The notes under the pieces are model-generated. The model saw only the letters and a list, made by a program, of their open reading frames with translations. It did not search any database and was not told where the DNA came from. From assembly GCA_900545885.1 (NCBI GenBank), contig URAF01000002.1, forward strand, positions 62,001 to 126,000: a stretch of DNA of 64,000 nucleotides, written 5' to 3'. The position numbers and the translations under genes were made by a program. Of this stretch, positions 43,958-51,770 are shown piece after piece; position 1 is the stretch's first letter, and every line of letters starts with the position of its first letter. The DNA comes from an uncultured Eubacteriales bacterium. GTDB taxonomy: Bacteria; Bacillota; Clostridia; Christensenellales; CAG-917.

Positions 43958-44728
43958 TTAATTCTCCTTCTTATTCCAGCGTATAACGCATCGTTTTACG
44001 ATTTCGAGCGCGAGCAGCAAAAGCAGACTCAACACTATGACCCACATTATGGTTGCGAACATAGCGTCGTAAGCGTACATTCTTTGCAGTCGCAGGATAT
44101 AAAATCCCAGTCCGCCCAACGAACCTACCCATTCCGAAACAACCGCTCCGACGATTGCGTACGTTGTGGAAATTTTCAACGCGGAGAAAAAGTTCGGAAG
44201 AGCGTTCGGCAGTTTGAGGAACCAGAATATTTTGAGTTTGTTTGCTCCCATCGACCGCATCAGGTCAATCATATCGGGGTCGGTTTGTCTGTAACCGTCC
44301 GCAAGACCGATTGCAATCGGGAAAAAGGTAGTGAGCGCGACGAGCAGGATTTTCGGTTTGATGTCATATCCGAGCCACAACGAAATCAGGGGAGCGATGA
44401 CAATCGTAGGAACTGTTTGGGTTATGACGAGCAGAGGTTTGAACCCGTAGCCGAACACCTTGAAAGTGTCCATAAGCACCGCCAGCACGAACCCAACTCC
44501 TACGCCGCACGCAAGACCCGCAACGGCTTCGAGAAGGGTAATTCTCGTGTGGCGCATAATCATGTCGCTTTGCTCGAAAAAGGAGTTAAAAGTCTGTTTT
44601 GGGGTAGGTAAAATCAGGTCCGGGACTTTTCCGGACAAACAGACTATCTCCCAGATGAGGAAAAAAAGTCCTATAAACGCCGCGGGAATTATTATTTTAT
44701 ACGTGATGTTTAGTAACTTTTTTCTCAA
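43958..44728 (-). CDS. thiX: ABC transporter permease, thiamine precursor uptake
   Basis: A 256-residue permease of the BPD_transp_1 family with about six membrane helices and the cytosolic EAA loop (DLMRSMGANKLKIFWFLKLPNALP). The only fitting start is a TTG at 44728, because the N terminus RKKLLNITYK with its first helix is in frame only there; it overlaps the upstream thiamine-binding gene by 32 bases and has GGAG some 12 bases before it. Abuts thiY (stop and start adjacent). Partner of thiZ and thiY. Confidence 0.86.
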   Translation of the reverse strand: MRKKLLNITYKIIIPAAFIGLFFLIWEIVCLSGKVPDLILPTPKQTFNSFFEQSDMIMRHTRITLLEAVAGLACGVGVGFVLAVLMDTFKVFGYGFKPLLVITQTVPTIVIAPLISLWLGYDIKPKILLVALTTFFPIAIGLADGYRQTDPDMIDLMRSMGANKLKIFWFLKLPNALPNFFSALKISTTYAIVGAVVSEWVGSLGGLGFYILRLQRMYAYDAMFATIMWVIVLSLLLLLALEIVKRCVIRWNKKEN

Positions 44729-44996
44729 TGGTCAGCACTTCTCCTTCGGGACGGTACACGACTTTTATGAACGCCGCAACGCCTTGGTGATTTGCTTTTC
44801 CCGCGATGTGCAGGCATTCTTTCATGATGTCCATGAGCTGGTCGATGTCGGAACCTTCGACTGCGGTTTCGAAGGGACCTACATAGCATTCGAGTCCTGT
44901 GCTTTTCATGTAAGCGATGACTTCGTCGACGACTTTTATGGTTTGTTCGTCGTCAAGGGTTTCGGGTAAAATCTGCAATGCAACACTTGCCAGCAT
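44697..44996 (-). CDS. MTH1187-family thiamine-binding protein
   Basis: A 99-residue protein of the COG0011/MTH1187 family, a ferredoxin-like fold that binds thiamine and is often found with thiamine transport genes. Typical segments: VALQILPE at the start, VVDEVIAYMKSTGLECYVGPFETAVEGS and the long helix DIMKECLHIAGKAN, then VVYRPEGE. It has no signal peptide, so it acts in the cytosol. ATG 44996 lies 2 bases after the methyltransferase stop; its 3' end overlaps the permease start. Likely role is thiamine sensing or carrying linked to uptake. Confidence 0.82.
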   Translation of the reverse strand: MLASVALQILPETLDDEQTIKVVDEVIAYMKSTGLECYVGPFETAVEGSDIDQLMDIMKECLHIAGKANHQGVAAFIKVVYRPEGEVLTIEKKVTKHHV

Positions 44997-44998
44997 AA

Positions 44999-45619
44999 TT
45001 AAATCTCCTTTTTGACTTTTATTACGGCGAAAACGCCTTCGCCGTGTCCGTTTTGGATTTGTTGGGGTACGTTGTCGAGAGTGAAGACGGTTTGCTTGGA
45101 ACATACGTATTCGAAACCCGCCTCTTCGAGCAACGATTTCATTCGGTCGAAAGACCTGAAATGCGCGCCTTTATAGTAAACGCTCGTTTCTTTGAACTCT
45201 TCGTACTGTTTGCCGAGAGGAGTTGCCGCGTCAATGAACGCGACGACCATACTGCCGCCGTTTTTGAGTATGCGGTACGCTTCGCGGAAAGAGGGGAGTA
45301 TGTCCTCTATGAAACAGTCGACCGTAATCATCAGCAGTCCTTCGACTTCGCCGTCGGCGTACGGAAGGTTGTCCGCGCAAGCCTTTTTGACCGTAATGCC
45401 GCGGTCTATTGCAAAACGTGCCATGTTTTCGGACGGGTCGACGCCTTCTTTTATTCCCAGTCTGCTTGCAAAAATCCCCGTGCCTACGCCTATTTCGATG
45501 TACGTTTTGTCGGCGTCGAGCAAAGATTTTACGGCTTCGTATTCCGCGTCGAAAAGTTTGTCGTTTTCAAAAAACCATTCGTCGTATTCGGTGGAATGAG
45601 CGTCGAAATTGTTTTGCAT
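44999..45619 (-). CDS. SAM-dependent methyltransferase in the thiamine operon
   Basis: A 206-residue class I methyltransferase. Motif I YIEIGVGTGIFASRLG, the acidic end of strand 2 (GVDPSENMARFA), motif with ACADNLPYADGEVEGLLMI and the AYRILKNGGSMVVAF segment are typical of the Methyltransf_11/25 group. The substrate is unknown. It is the first gene after the TPP riboswitch terminator, so its expression should fall when TPP is plentiful. ATG 45619 is chosen because it directly follows the leader and the longer frame would run into the riboswitch terminator. Methyltransferases are not a standard part of thiXYZ operons. Confidence 0.82.
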   Translation of the reverse strand: MQNNFDAHSTEYDEWFFENDKLFDAEYEAVKSLLDADKTYIEIGVGTGIFASRLGIKEGVDPSENMARFAIDRGITVKKACADNLPYADGEVEGLLMITVDCFIEDILPSFREAYRILKNGGSMVVAFIDAATPLGKQYEEFKETSVYYKGAHFRSFDRMKSLLEEAGFEYVCSKQTVFTLDNVPQQIQNGHGEGVFAVIKVKKEI

Positions 45620-45627
45620 TTTTCTCC

Positions 45628-45656
45628 AAAAAAAACAGACCCTGTAATCGGGTCCT
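45628..45656 (-). terminator. Riboswitch-controlled intrinsic terminator
   Basis: On the minus strand a 6-bp stem (45637-45642 with 45650-45655, one G-T) with a 7-base loop, then a run of eight T. It lies between the TPP aptamer and the first start codon, the usual place for transcription attenuation. Confidence 0.8.
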
Positions 45657-45670
45657 AAAAGCAAAATCTA

Positions 45671-45757
45671 CACAATCTCCCTACGCCGGCATTATCCGTA
45701 TCAGGTTAAATGGTTCCCTCTTGCGAGTGATCTCAGCCTTTCAGCACCCATGATCTA
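45671..45757 (-). ncRNA. TPP riboswitch (THI element)
   Basis: Read on the minus strand: GGGTGCT, then GGCTGAGAT, a variable arm, ACCTGAT, GGATAATGCCGGCGTAGGGA. These are the conserved pyrimidine- and pyrophosphate-sensing parts of the TPP aptamer. It is followed by an intrinsic terminator and the thiamine uptake operon, so TPP is expected to stop transcription. Confidence 0.96.
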
Positions 45758-45772
45758 TTTGTTTATGATTGA

Positions 45773-45801
45773 ATTATATGCCTGCACCAATTCGGTGTCA
45801 A
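45773..45801 (-). promoter_or_regulatory. Consensus promoter of the TPP-regulated operon
   Basis: Minus strand TTGACA (45796-45801) and TATAAT (45773-45778), exactly 17 bases apart, about 20 bases upstream of the aptamer. Confidence 0.85.
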
Positions 45802-45929
45802 GTCAATTTTGCTTCAAATCTCATTATCCGAAAAACAATTGTTATGTCATTCGCGAGCAGCATAAATAGTGTTTTTAATCAAGAAAATGAGCGCATCTTC
45901 TGAAATATGATATGAAATTCAAGGCAAGC

Positions 45930-45952
45930 AAAAAGGGCGCAAGCTGCACCCT
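45930..45952 (-). terminator. Terminator after tmRNA
   Basis: Minus strand GGGTGC and GCGCCC stem (45935-45940 with 45946-45951, one wobble) then TTTTTG; 13 bases past the tmRNA 3' end. Confidence 0.65.
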
Positions 45953-45963
45953 TCATTGTTTGG

Positions 45964-46326
45964 TGGTGGAGGTGCGGGGAGTTGAACCCCGGTCCAATCA
46001 ACCGTTAATGGCGACTTCTACATGCTTAGCCGACGTTTGAATTTTTCGCGCTTCGGTACGTGGGCGAACCTCTGTTTGATGAGCCCGTTTAACAGCAATC
46101 TTACCGGGCGATGGGATTGCGTTGTCTGTTTTTTATGATGCCGCTTGGTCGGGGAACAGAAAACCCGACGGCGACACGCTGACTATATTATGCAGCGAGG
46201 GCGAACTCCATAGAGGAGCTCTTTTGAGTTTTGTTTGCGTTTAATTTTAATTTCCGATTTTAACGCAGACGAGCCTGCGGCATGCTTACCCCACCTCAAA
46301 CTGACTGTCGAAGCCGGTACACCCCC
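45964..46326 (-). ncRNA. ssrA: Transfer-messenger RNA (tmRNA)
   Basis: Rescues stalled ribosomes by acting as tRNA-Ala and as a short message. On the minus strand the 5' end GGGGGTGTACCGGCTTCGACAG and the 3' end with GTTCAACTCCCCGCACCTCCACCA-type T arm and acceptor pair as a 7-bp acceptor stem; CCA is encoded. The resume frame encodes ANKTQKSSSMEFALAA followed by TAA (46188-46238). It is a one-piece tmRNA of 363 bases. Confidence 0.96.
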
Positions 46327-46373
46327 TGACGGCTAATCCGCAAACAAAAAAAGGACTGCCGACGAGTAAAAAG

Positions 46374-46401
46374 ATTATATCACATTATACACAAAACGCA
46401 A
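46374..46401 (-). promoter_or_regulatory. Promoter of tmRNA
   Basis: Minus strand TTGCGT (46396-46401) and TATAAT (46374-46379), 16-base spacing, giving a leader of about 40 bases that RNase P would remove. Confidence 0.5.
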
Positions 46402-46529
46402 CAGAATTAAACCGAAGGCATCGATGGACTGTAAAGTCAACGTTGCGCAAAAATCAATTCTTTATGGTTTTGGACAAAAGCGTGCCGGGATGTGTTTATA
46501 TATAAAAGGTCTTTTGTCAGGGGAAGGAT

Positions 46530-47102
46530 ATGAAAATTGCGGCACACATATGTTTTGCAATCAGCACATTGTTGGTAGCGTCCGTGTTGTTCAGTGCGAT
46601 CAGGTACTTTGTGGTCGTCAAGACTCATAAAGAAGAAAACAAGAACATAATTCGTCAACCGAACTTTTATCGTTTGGCATCATCTGGTATTTTTTTCATC
46701 TATGGTTTAATGACGGCAAGCATATTTTGGCCCACTAGTTTTGCAGGTGACGAACTAGAAACTCAACTCGGCGGGATGATGTTTATAATATTTATATTGC
46801 TAGGTTGGTGGATAGGACTGATGGCATTCAACTGGAAAGTTGAAATCTATGACGATTATTTTGTTCACACCAATTTTATCGGAGTAAAGTATCGCTACAA
46901 CTATGACGAAATCGAGATAAGGCAATACAACGCCTGCGACAGGATATTTCTAAACGGTAAATACCGTTTTACGATAAGCTATCTACAAGACAATTGCGAC
47001 GCAATCGATGTTGCAAGATCGCGGTACAAGCATCGACTGAAGCAAGAAGCAAAGCGCGCCGAAAAAGAGCAATCGCAAACAACAACTACAACGGAGAATT
47101 AA
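46530..47102 (+). CDS. Membrane protein of unknown function
   Basis: An unrecognised 190-residue protein. N-terminal helix (about 6-28), short charged loop, then two helices (about 49-68 and 80-100), followed by a cytosolic part of about 85 residues whose strands (WKVEIYDDYFVHTNFIGVKYRYNYDEIEIRQY) look PH-domain-like, and a Lys/Gln/Thr-rich tail. ATG 46530 has GGGGAAGG upstream. Codon use is slightly more AT-rich than in neighbours. Monocistronic with terminator. Confidence 0.7.
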   Translation: MKIAAHICFAISTLLVASVLFSAIRYFVVVKTHKEENKNIIRQPNFYRLASSGIFFIYGLMTASIFWPTSFAGDELETQLGGMMFIIFILLGWWIGLMAFNWKVEIYDDYFVHTNFIGVKYRYNYDEIEIRQYNACDRIFLNGKYRFTISYLQDNCDAIDVARSRYKHRLKQEAKRAEKEQSQTTTTTEN

Positions 47103-47128
47103 ACATCTGACTAAAACAAACATTATGT

Positions 47129-47160
47129 AAAATCGGAGAATAGATTATCTCCGATTTTTA
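47129..47160 (+). terminator. Terminator after the 46530 gene
   Basis: An 11-bp perfect stem (47129-47139 with 47148-47158), 8-base loop, T5 run. Confidence 0.85.
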
Positions 47161-47187
47161 ATTTGCAAGACCGGGGAGAGGATTGAG

Positions 47188-47216
47188 TTGCGGGAAGGGG
47201 GGAAATTGTGTATAAT
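47188..47216 (+). promoter_or_regulatory. Promoter of the esterase gene
   Basis: TTGCGG (47188-47193) and TATAAT (47211-47216), 17-base spacing. Confidence 0.5.
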
Positions 47217-47324
47217 AAATATATTAATTGTCACGGTGCAGACAGGGTGTTTGTGCAGTGCGGAACCGTGGCGATGCAGCGTTGAGTAATTGTGGTGATT
47301 AATAGCGGAAACGGGGGGTTTATC

Positions 47325-48266
47325 GTGTGTATTTCGGATTTAATCATTAGGATTGCGTGCAAACAGCTTGCCAAGCAGGACGGCAGAAGAATGGCAAAAC
47401 AAAAACCTTGCGCAGGGGTTGACGTCGTCGAATTCGATTATGCGGGCGACGGCGACGCCATGCACAAACTCAATTTTTACCGTCCGCAGGGAAACGACGC
47501 GATACTCCCTCTGATCATCGACGTACACGGCGGCGCGTGGGTGTACGGTGACAAGGAACTGAACAAAAATTATTGCATGTACCTTGCGTCAAAAGGCTAC
47601 GCCGTCGTCGGTATGAGTTACCGCCTTATGCCGCATACGGATTTGCGGGGACAGATAGGCGACGTTGCCGCGGCAATATCTTTTGTTGCCGACCGTGCGG
47701 AAAAACTTAAATTCGACCCTGACAAAGTCATGCTCACGGGCGACTCGGCGGGCGGGCATTTGTCGTCGCTTTTATGCTGTATATACAAAAGTCCCGCGCT
47801 TGCGGAGCTTTACGGGGTAAAGGTGCCGAAACTCGGCATAAGATGTCTTGTGCTCAGTCACGCCGTATGCGATGTGCACGAACTTGCGCTCAACGGTAAT
47901 GGCAAGGTCAACAAGTTGTATTTCCCCCTGCAACGCAAGTTCGAAAGAATGATGTTCGGGCGCAGACCGAAAAAATCGCCGTATTACGGCAAATCGTCTT
48001 TCGTCGAAGTCGCGAACGGGGTTGATTTGCCGCCGATTATGATTATCGGGTGCGAAAAAGACCAGTTTTTGCAGCACACGTACAGGCTGGACGCTTTTAT
48101 GAAAAAACGCGGCGGCGAATACCTTTTCGATTTCGTATCGGCAAAGGACGGAGCGCGGCTCGGGCACGTTTACAACATTCTGCGTCCCGAATGGCAGCAG
48201 TCGGTGAGAGTCAACGATTTGTCGCTCCGATTCTTTGACCGTTGTTGCAAAAACGCAGACCAATAA
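47325..48266 (+). CDS. Alpha/beta-hydrolase, esterase/lipase (HSL-like)
   Basis: A serine hydrolase of the alpha/beta-hydrolase-3 group, about 313 residues. The oxyanion-hole motif DVHGGAWVYG, the nucleophile elbow GDSAGGH, the acid in CEKDQF and the histidine in LGHVYN are present in the right order. Start: GTG 47325 with GGGGGG 6 bases upstream is preferred; a GTG at 47292 (11 more residues) is possible. No signal peptide. Substrate is unknown; the family cleaves short-chain esters. Followed by a 93-base gap before the DUF1538 gene, so joint transcription is possible but not shown. Confidence 0.82.
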   Translation: MCISDLIIRIACKQLAKQDGRRMAKQKPCAGVDVVEFDYAGDGDAMHKLNFYRPQGNDAILPLIIDVHGGAWVYGDKELNKNYCMYLASKGYAVVGMSYRLMPHTDLRGQIGDVAAAISFVADRAEKLKFDPDKVMLTGDSAGGHLSSLLCCIYKSPALAELYGVKVPKLGIRCLVLSHAVCDVHELALNGNGKVNKLYFPLQRKFERMMFGRRPKKSPYYGKSSFVEVANGVDLPPIMIIGCEKDQFLQHTYRLDAFMKKRGGEYLFDFVSAKDGARLGHVYNILRPEWQQSVRVNDLSLRFFDRCCKNADQ

Positions 48267-48359
48267 GAGAGTATAGAAAATACCGAACAAGAGTTTCGTG
48301 CGCTCTTTGCAATAGGGCGGCAAACATAAAATCAAACCCAACGGTGTATTTATAACCTG

Positions 48360-49874
48360 ATGAAAAACTTTCTGATTAAACTCAGAGAATCTGCGGTGGC
48401 GGTAATCCCCGTGACCGTGTTGATTCTCATTTTGAATTTTGCGCTCGGAGGAATGCCGACATTGAGTCTGGCATCTTTTCTCGTGGGCGCGGTTCTTCTC
48501 GTAATCGGAATGACGTTGTATTCGCTCGGAAGTTCCGTGTCCATGGAACCGATGGGTGAGCATATAGGGGCAAAAGTTACGGCAACGAACAAAGTTCCGC
48601 TTATTCTTTTTGTATGTTTTGTGGTCGGATTTATCGTGACTGTTGCAGAACCCGACCTTACAGTTCTTGCCACGCAGATTAATTCGATTCCGAATGCGGT
48701 GCTGATTGTCACCGTGGCTGTCGGCGTCGGTATATTTATGTTGCTTGCCGTGCTGAGAGTTTTCCTCAAAATCAAACTGAATTTTTTGCTGATTGCTCTT
48801 TACGGAATAGTTTTCGTTCTTGCGGCGTTTGTGCCGCAGGATTATTTGCCGCTTGCGTTCGACTCGGGCGGCGTAGCGACAGGTCCGATTACGGTGCCGT
48901 TCATACTTGCGCTCGGCGTAGGTATCGCAGGTGTCGCGGGCGGCTCGAAGTCGCAGGAAGACAGCTTCGGCATGGTCGGCATTTGTTCGGTAGGTCCGAT
49001 TTTTGCCGTTCTTATTCTCGGATTGGCTTATCGTTCGGACGCTTATGCGGAAGTCGCCGCAGCAACCGATTTTGCAACCTTCGGCGAAGTTTTGAAAGCG
49101 TACGTAAACGCGTTGCCTGTCTACCTCAAAGAGGTTGGCATTGCGCTCGCGCCGATTTTCGTTTTCTTTGTGATATTCCAGTTCATAATGCTGAAATTGC
49201 CGCTCAAAAGCCTTGCCCGTATTGCAGTAGGTGCGGTTTATACTTACATAGGACTTACGCTGTTCCTCACGGGCGTCAACGTCGGATTTATGCCTGCCGG
49301 TACGTTTATCGGCGGAGCGCTTGCGGAAGCGGGCAAGTGGCTTGTCGTGCCCGTCGGCGCCGTTGTCGGTGCTTTCCTCGTGCTTGCCGAACCCGCTGTA
49401 CACGTTCTGATTTCACAGGTCGAAGCCATGACGGGCGGTGCCATTGCACGGAAAAATATGTTGTTCGTGCTCGTGATTTCGATGGCGGCTGCCGTGGCGC
49501 TCAGCATGATAAGAGTCGTGACGGGCGTTTCGATATGGTATTTTATCCTGCCCGTATACGTTATCGCTCTCGGGCTATCGTTCTTTGTGCCGAAGATATT
49601 CACGGCTATAGCTTTCGACTCCGGCGGAGTGGCGTCTGGACCTATGACGGCGACTTTTCTTTTGCCGTTTGCAATGGGGGCGACGTCAGCACTCGGCGGA
49701 AACATAATCACGGACGCATTCGGTATAATCGCGTTTGTCGCAATGACTCCGCTCATTGCCATTCAGATTATGGGGCTTGTGTTCAAAGTCAAAAAACATA
49801 TCGCAAAACGCGAAGCGGAAGAATTCTATCGCAATATGCTTGCCGAAGAAGGCGAGATTATCGACTTGGAGTAG
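48360..49874 (+). CDS. DUF1538 membrane protein (two repeats), putative transporter
   Basis: A 504-residue protein with about 12-14 membrane helices, made of two DUF1538 repeats. The repeat signature AFDSGGVATGPITVPF (166-181) recurs as AFDSGGVASGPMTATF (418-433), each followed by a helix and a GGS/GGN loop with D-(S/A)-FG (EDSFGMVG and TDAFGIIA). Such inverted or tandem duplication with broken-helix signatures is typical of transporters, but the family has no established substrate. ATG 48360 directly precedes the first helix. Two PII-like genes follow (3 bases and a 4-base overlap), which points to regulated transport. Confidence 0.83.
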   Translation: MKNFLIKLRESAVAVIPVTVLILILNFALGGMPTLSLASFLVGAVLLVIGMTLYSLGSSVSMEPMGEHIGAKVTATNKVPLILFVCFVVGFIVTVAEPDLTVLATQINSIPNAVLIVTVAVGVGIFMLLAVLRVFLKIKLNFLLIALYGIVFVLAAFVPQDYLPLAFDSGGVATGPITVPFILALGVGIAGVAGGSKSQEDSFGMVGICSVGPIFAVLILGLAYRSDAYAEVAAATDFATFGEVLKAYVNALPVYLKEVGIALAPIFVFFVIFQFIMLKLPLKSLARIAVGAVYTYIGLTLFLTGVNVGFMPAGTFIGGALAEAGKWLVVPVGAVVGAFLVLAEPAVHVLISQVEAMTGGAIARKNMLFVLVISMAAAVALSMIRVVTGVSIWYFILPVYVIALGLSFFVPKIFTAIAFDSGGVASGPMTATFLLPFAMGATSALGGNIITDAFGIIAFVAMTPLIAIQIMGLVFKVKKHIAKREAEEFYRNMLAEEGEIIDLE

Positions 49875-49877
49875 GGT

Positions 49878-50219
49878 ATGAAACTTAAACTCGTTGTGGT
49901 CATAGCCGACAAAAACAAAACGGAAAAAGTAATAAACGCACTTTGCGAATGCGGGGCGGCGTATCCTCACGCCGCACTCGGGACGGGTACCGCACCCACC
50001 GCGCTCAGCGAAGTGCTCGGCATAGGACAAACGGAAAAAGGCGTCGTGTTCTGTACGGCGGAAGAGGAAAAAGTTTCCGCGATTTTCGATTGTCTGAAAG
50101 AGAAGTTCGGGTTCGGGAGCAAGGGCGCCGGCGTAGCTTTCACGCTTCCCGTCGGAAGCGTCGGCGGACCCGCAACTCTCAACATTCTCACAAACGGAGC
50201 AAAGGAGAGAAAAATATGA
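49878..50219 (+). CDS. PII-like signalling protein 1
   Basis: A 113-residue protein with the ferredoxin-like plan of PII: strand LKLVVVIADKNK, helix TEKVINALCECG, a short T-loop region (HAALGTGTAPTALSEVLG), strand KGVVFCTAEEEK, second helix, and GAGVAFTLPVGSVGG, which corresponds to the GDGKIFVxPV B-loop of GlnB/GlnK. The T-loop is short and has no tyrosine for uridylylation. Starts 3 bases after the DUF1538 stop; overlaps the second PII-like gene by 4 bases. Expected to bind a nucleotide and control the transporter (inference). Confidence 0.75.
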   Translation: MKLKLVVVIADKNKTEKVINALCECGAAYPHAALGTGTAPTALSEVLGIGQTEKGVVFCTAEEEKVSAIFDCLKEKFGFGSKGAGVAFTLPVGSVGGPATLNILTNGAKERKI

Positions 50220-50536
50220 GTTACAAACTGATTGTCACCATTGTAAACAGAGGTTTTTCAACGACGGTTATGGACGCGGCGCGTGCCGCGGGAGCAACGG
50301 GCGGAACTTTGCTCAACGCAAGAGGCGCAGGTGCGCACGAGGCCGAAAAACTGTTCGGAATTGCCGTTCAGCCCGAAAAAGAAATGGTGTTCATTCTGGC
50401 GGAAGAAGGCAAATTCAAAGACATTATGAAATCCGTCATCGACAAAGCGGGGCTTAACACTCTCGGTGCGGGAATTTGTTTTTCTTTGCCTGTCGACGAC
50501 GTTCTCGGCGTTGCTCTCGGTATCAACGAGGAATAA
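50216..50536 (+). CDS. PII-like signalling protein 2
   Basis: A 106-residue PII-like protein: strand YKLIVTIVNRGF, helix TTVMDAARAAGATGG, a loop TLLNARGAGAHEAEKLFG, strand EMVFILAEEGK, second helix, and GAGICFSLPVDDVLG as B-loop. It differs from its neighbour but has the same fold signature, so the pair may form a hetero-oligomer or sense different ligands. ATG 50216 overlaps the upstream stop (ATGA). Longer frame upstream is not used. No canonical uridylylated tyrosine. Confidence 0.78.
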   Translation: MSYKLIVTIVNRGFSTTVMDAARAAGATGGTLLNARGAGAHEAEKLFGIAVQPEKEMVFILAEEGKFKDIMKSVIDKAGLNTLGAGICFSLPVDDVLGVALGINEE

Positions 50537-50676
50537 TCGGTCGGTAGTCGGCTGGGTTAAACGCGAACTCTCACGTTTGAAATGAGCAATGGAAAGCAAT
50601 ATCGTTCGGACTTGCGTCTGAACGAGAGGAATTTCAACATAAACGGAAACGGGAAACATAATTGACGTTTTCGTTC

Positions 50677-50705
50677 TTGATTATAAATTATAAAAGTTAT
50701 ATACT
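50677..50705 (+). promoter_or_regulatory. Promoter placing lplA as a leaderless message
   Basis: TTGATT (50677-50682) and TATACT (50700-50705), 17-base spacing. The expected start site, about 7 bases after the -10 box, coincides with the A of the lplA ATG at 50712. Confidence 0.6.
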
Positions 50706-50711
50706 GTCTGT

Positions 50712-51770
50712 ATGGCGGTTTCGAAAGCGGTGTTCGTCGACAATCCGAGCACGAACGTGTTCGTCAATCAGGGGGTGGAAGCCTCTCTTTTGGAGCGCGT
50801 TTCCGCAGGCGAAACCGTACTGTACGTCTGGACGAACGATTTTGCGGTCGTAATAGGTCGCAATCAGAATGCGTACGCGGAGTGCAAAGTCGAACTTCTC
50901 GAAAGCGACGGCGGACTACTTGCCCGAAGGTTGTCGGGCGGCGGCGCGGTTTTTCACGACAATGACAACCTGAATTTTACTTTTATTTCAAAATCTTCCG
51001 ATTTCGATAAAGAACGCAATTTCAACGTGGTGCAACGCGCGGTTGAAAGTTTCGGCATTTGTGTCGAACGCAACGGCAGAAACGACCTTACCGTAATCGG
51101 TGCGAAGTTCAGCGGCAACGCCTATTACACAAAAGGCGACTGCAAACTGCACCACGGCACTTTGCTTCTCGGGACTTCGAAAGAACGCGTTGCGAAATAT
51201 CTCACTCCCGACCAGGACAAATTCACGGGCAAAGCGGTAAAAAGCGTGAGTTCGAGGGTGTGCGCGCTCGATACGTACAATTCGGAGATAAACCGCGAAA
51301 GTATGGTTGCGGCACTCGAAAAAGCCTTTGCGGAAGAATATGCCGAAGCCGAGTTTTGCAGGCTCGCGCCTTTTATGTTCGGCGCGGACATTGTGCTCAA
51401 CTGGACGGGATTTTTCGGCGCGGACGAGTGGCGGTACGGAAAAAAAGAAGATTTCGATTTCAGAATGAAAACGGAACTCTTCGGAAGACCCGCAGTCGTT
51501 GCGTTGCGGATAGAAAACGACGAAATCAAATCCGCCCGCATTTACACCGACGCTTTGGAGAGCGAAAAGGTTTGCGCGGTCGAAGAAACGCTTTGCGGCG
51601 TAAATCTCAAAGCGGCGGCGGAAGGCAGGATTGTTCGGTCGGGGACGGAAGAAAACGGCATTCACGTTGAAGCCGACAAGACCGAAAACGGCGTTGAAGA
51701 CTGTTCCGAAACAACGTCGGCAGCTTGTGCAATAGCCAGCGAAGCGGCAAAGGAGTGGTATGAAAACTGA
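50712..51770 (+). CDS. lplA: Lipoate-protein ligase A
   Basis: Activates lipoate with ATP and attaches it to lysines of lipoyl domains, here presumably GcvH. The 352-residue protein has FVDNPSTNVF at the start, the lipoate-binding motif RRLSGGGAVFHD (72-83) and the catalytic lysine K132 in VIGAKFSGNA, followed by the HHGTLLLG segment and the C-terminal accessory domain. The last 40 or so residues are a polar extension. ATG 50712 has no ribosome binding site and sits on the predicted transcription start. It overlaps lpdA by 11 bases and heads the glycine cleavage operon. Confidence 0.93.
   Translation: MAVSKAVFVDNPSTNVFVNQGVEASLLERVSAGETVLYVWTNDFAVVIGRNQNAYAECKVELLESDGGLLARRLSGGGAVFHDNDNLNFTFISKSSDFDKERNFNVVQRAVESFGICVERNGRNDLTVIGAKFSGNAYYTKGDCKLHHGTLLLGTSKERVAKYLTPDQDKFTGKAVKSVSSRVCALDTYNSEINRESMVAALEKAFAEEYAEAEFCRLAPFMFGADIVLNWTGFFGADEWRYGKKEDFDFRMKTELFGRPAVVALRIENDEIKSARIYTDALESEKVCAVEETLCGVNLKAAAEGRIVRSGTEENGIHVEADKTENGVEDCSETTSAACAIASEAAKEWYEN

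Noticed and set aside
46424..46630. 68-codon plus-strand frame overlapping the 46530 gene
   Set aside because: Overlaps a better-supported membrane protein start with a strong ribosome binding site in another frame.
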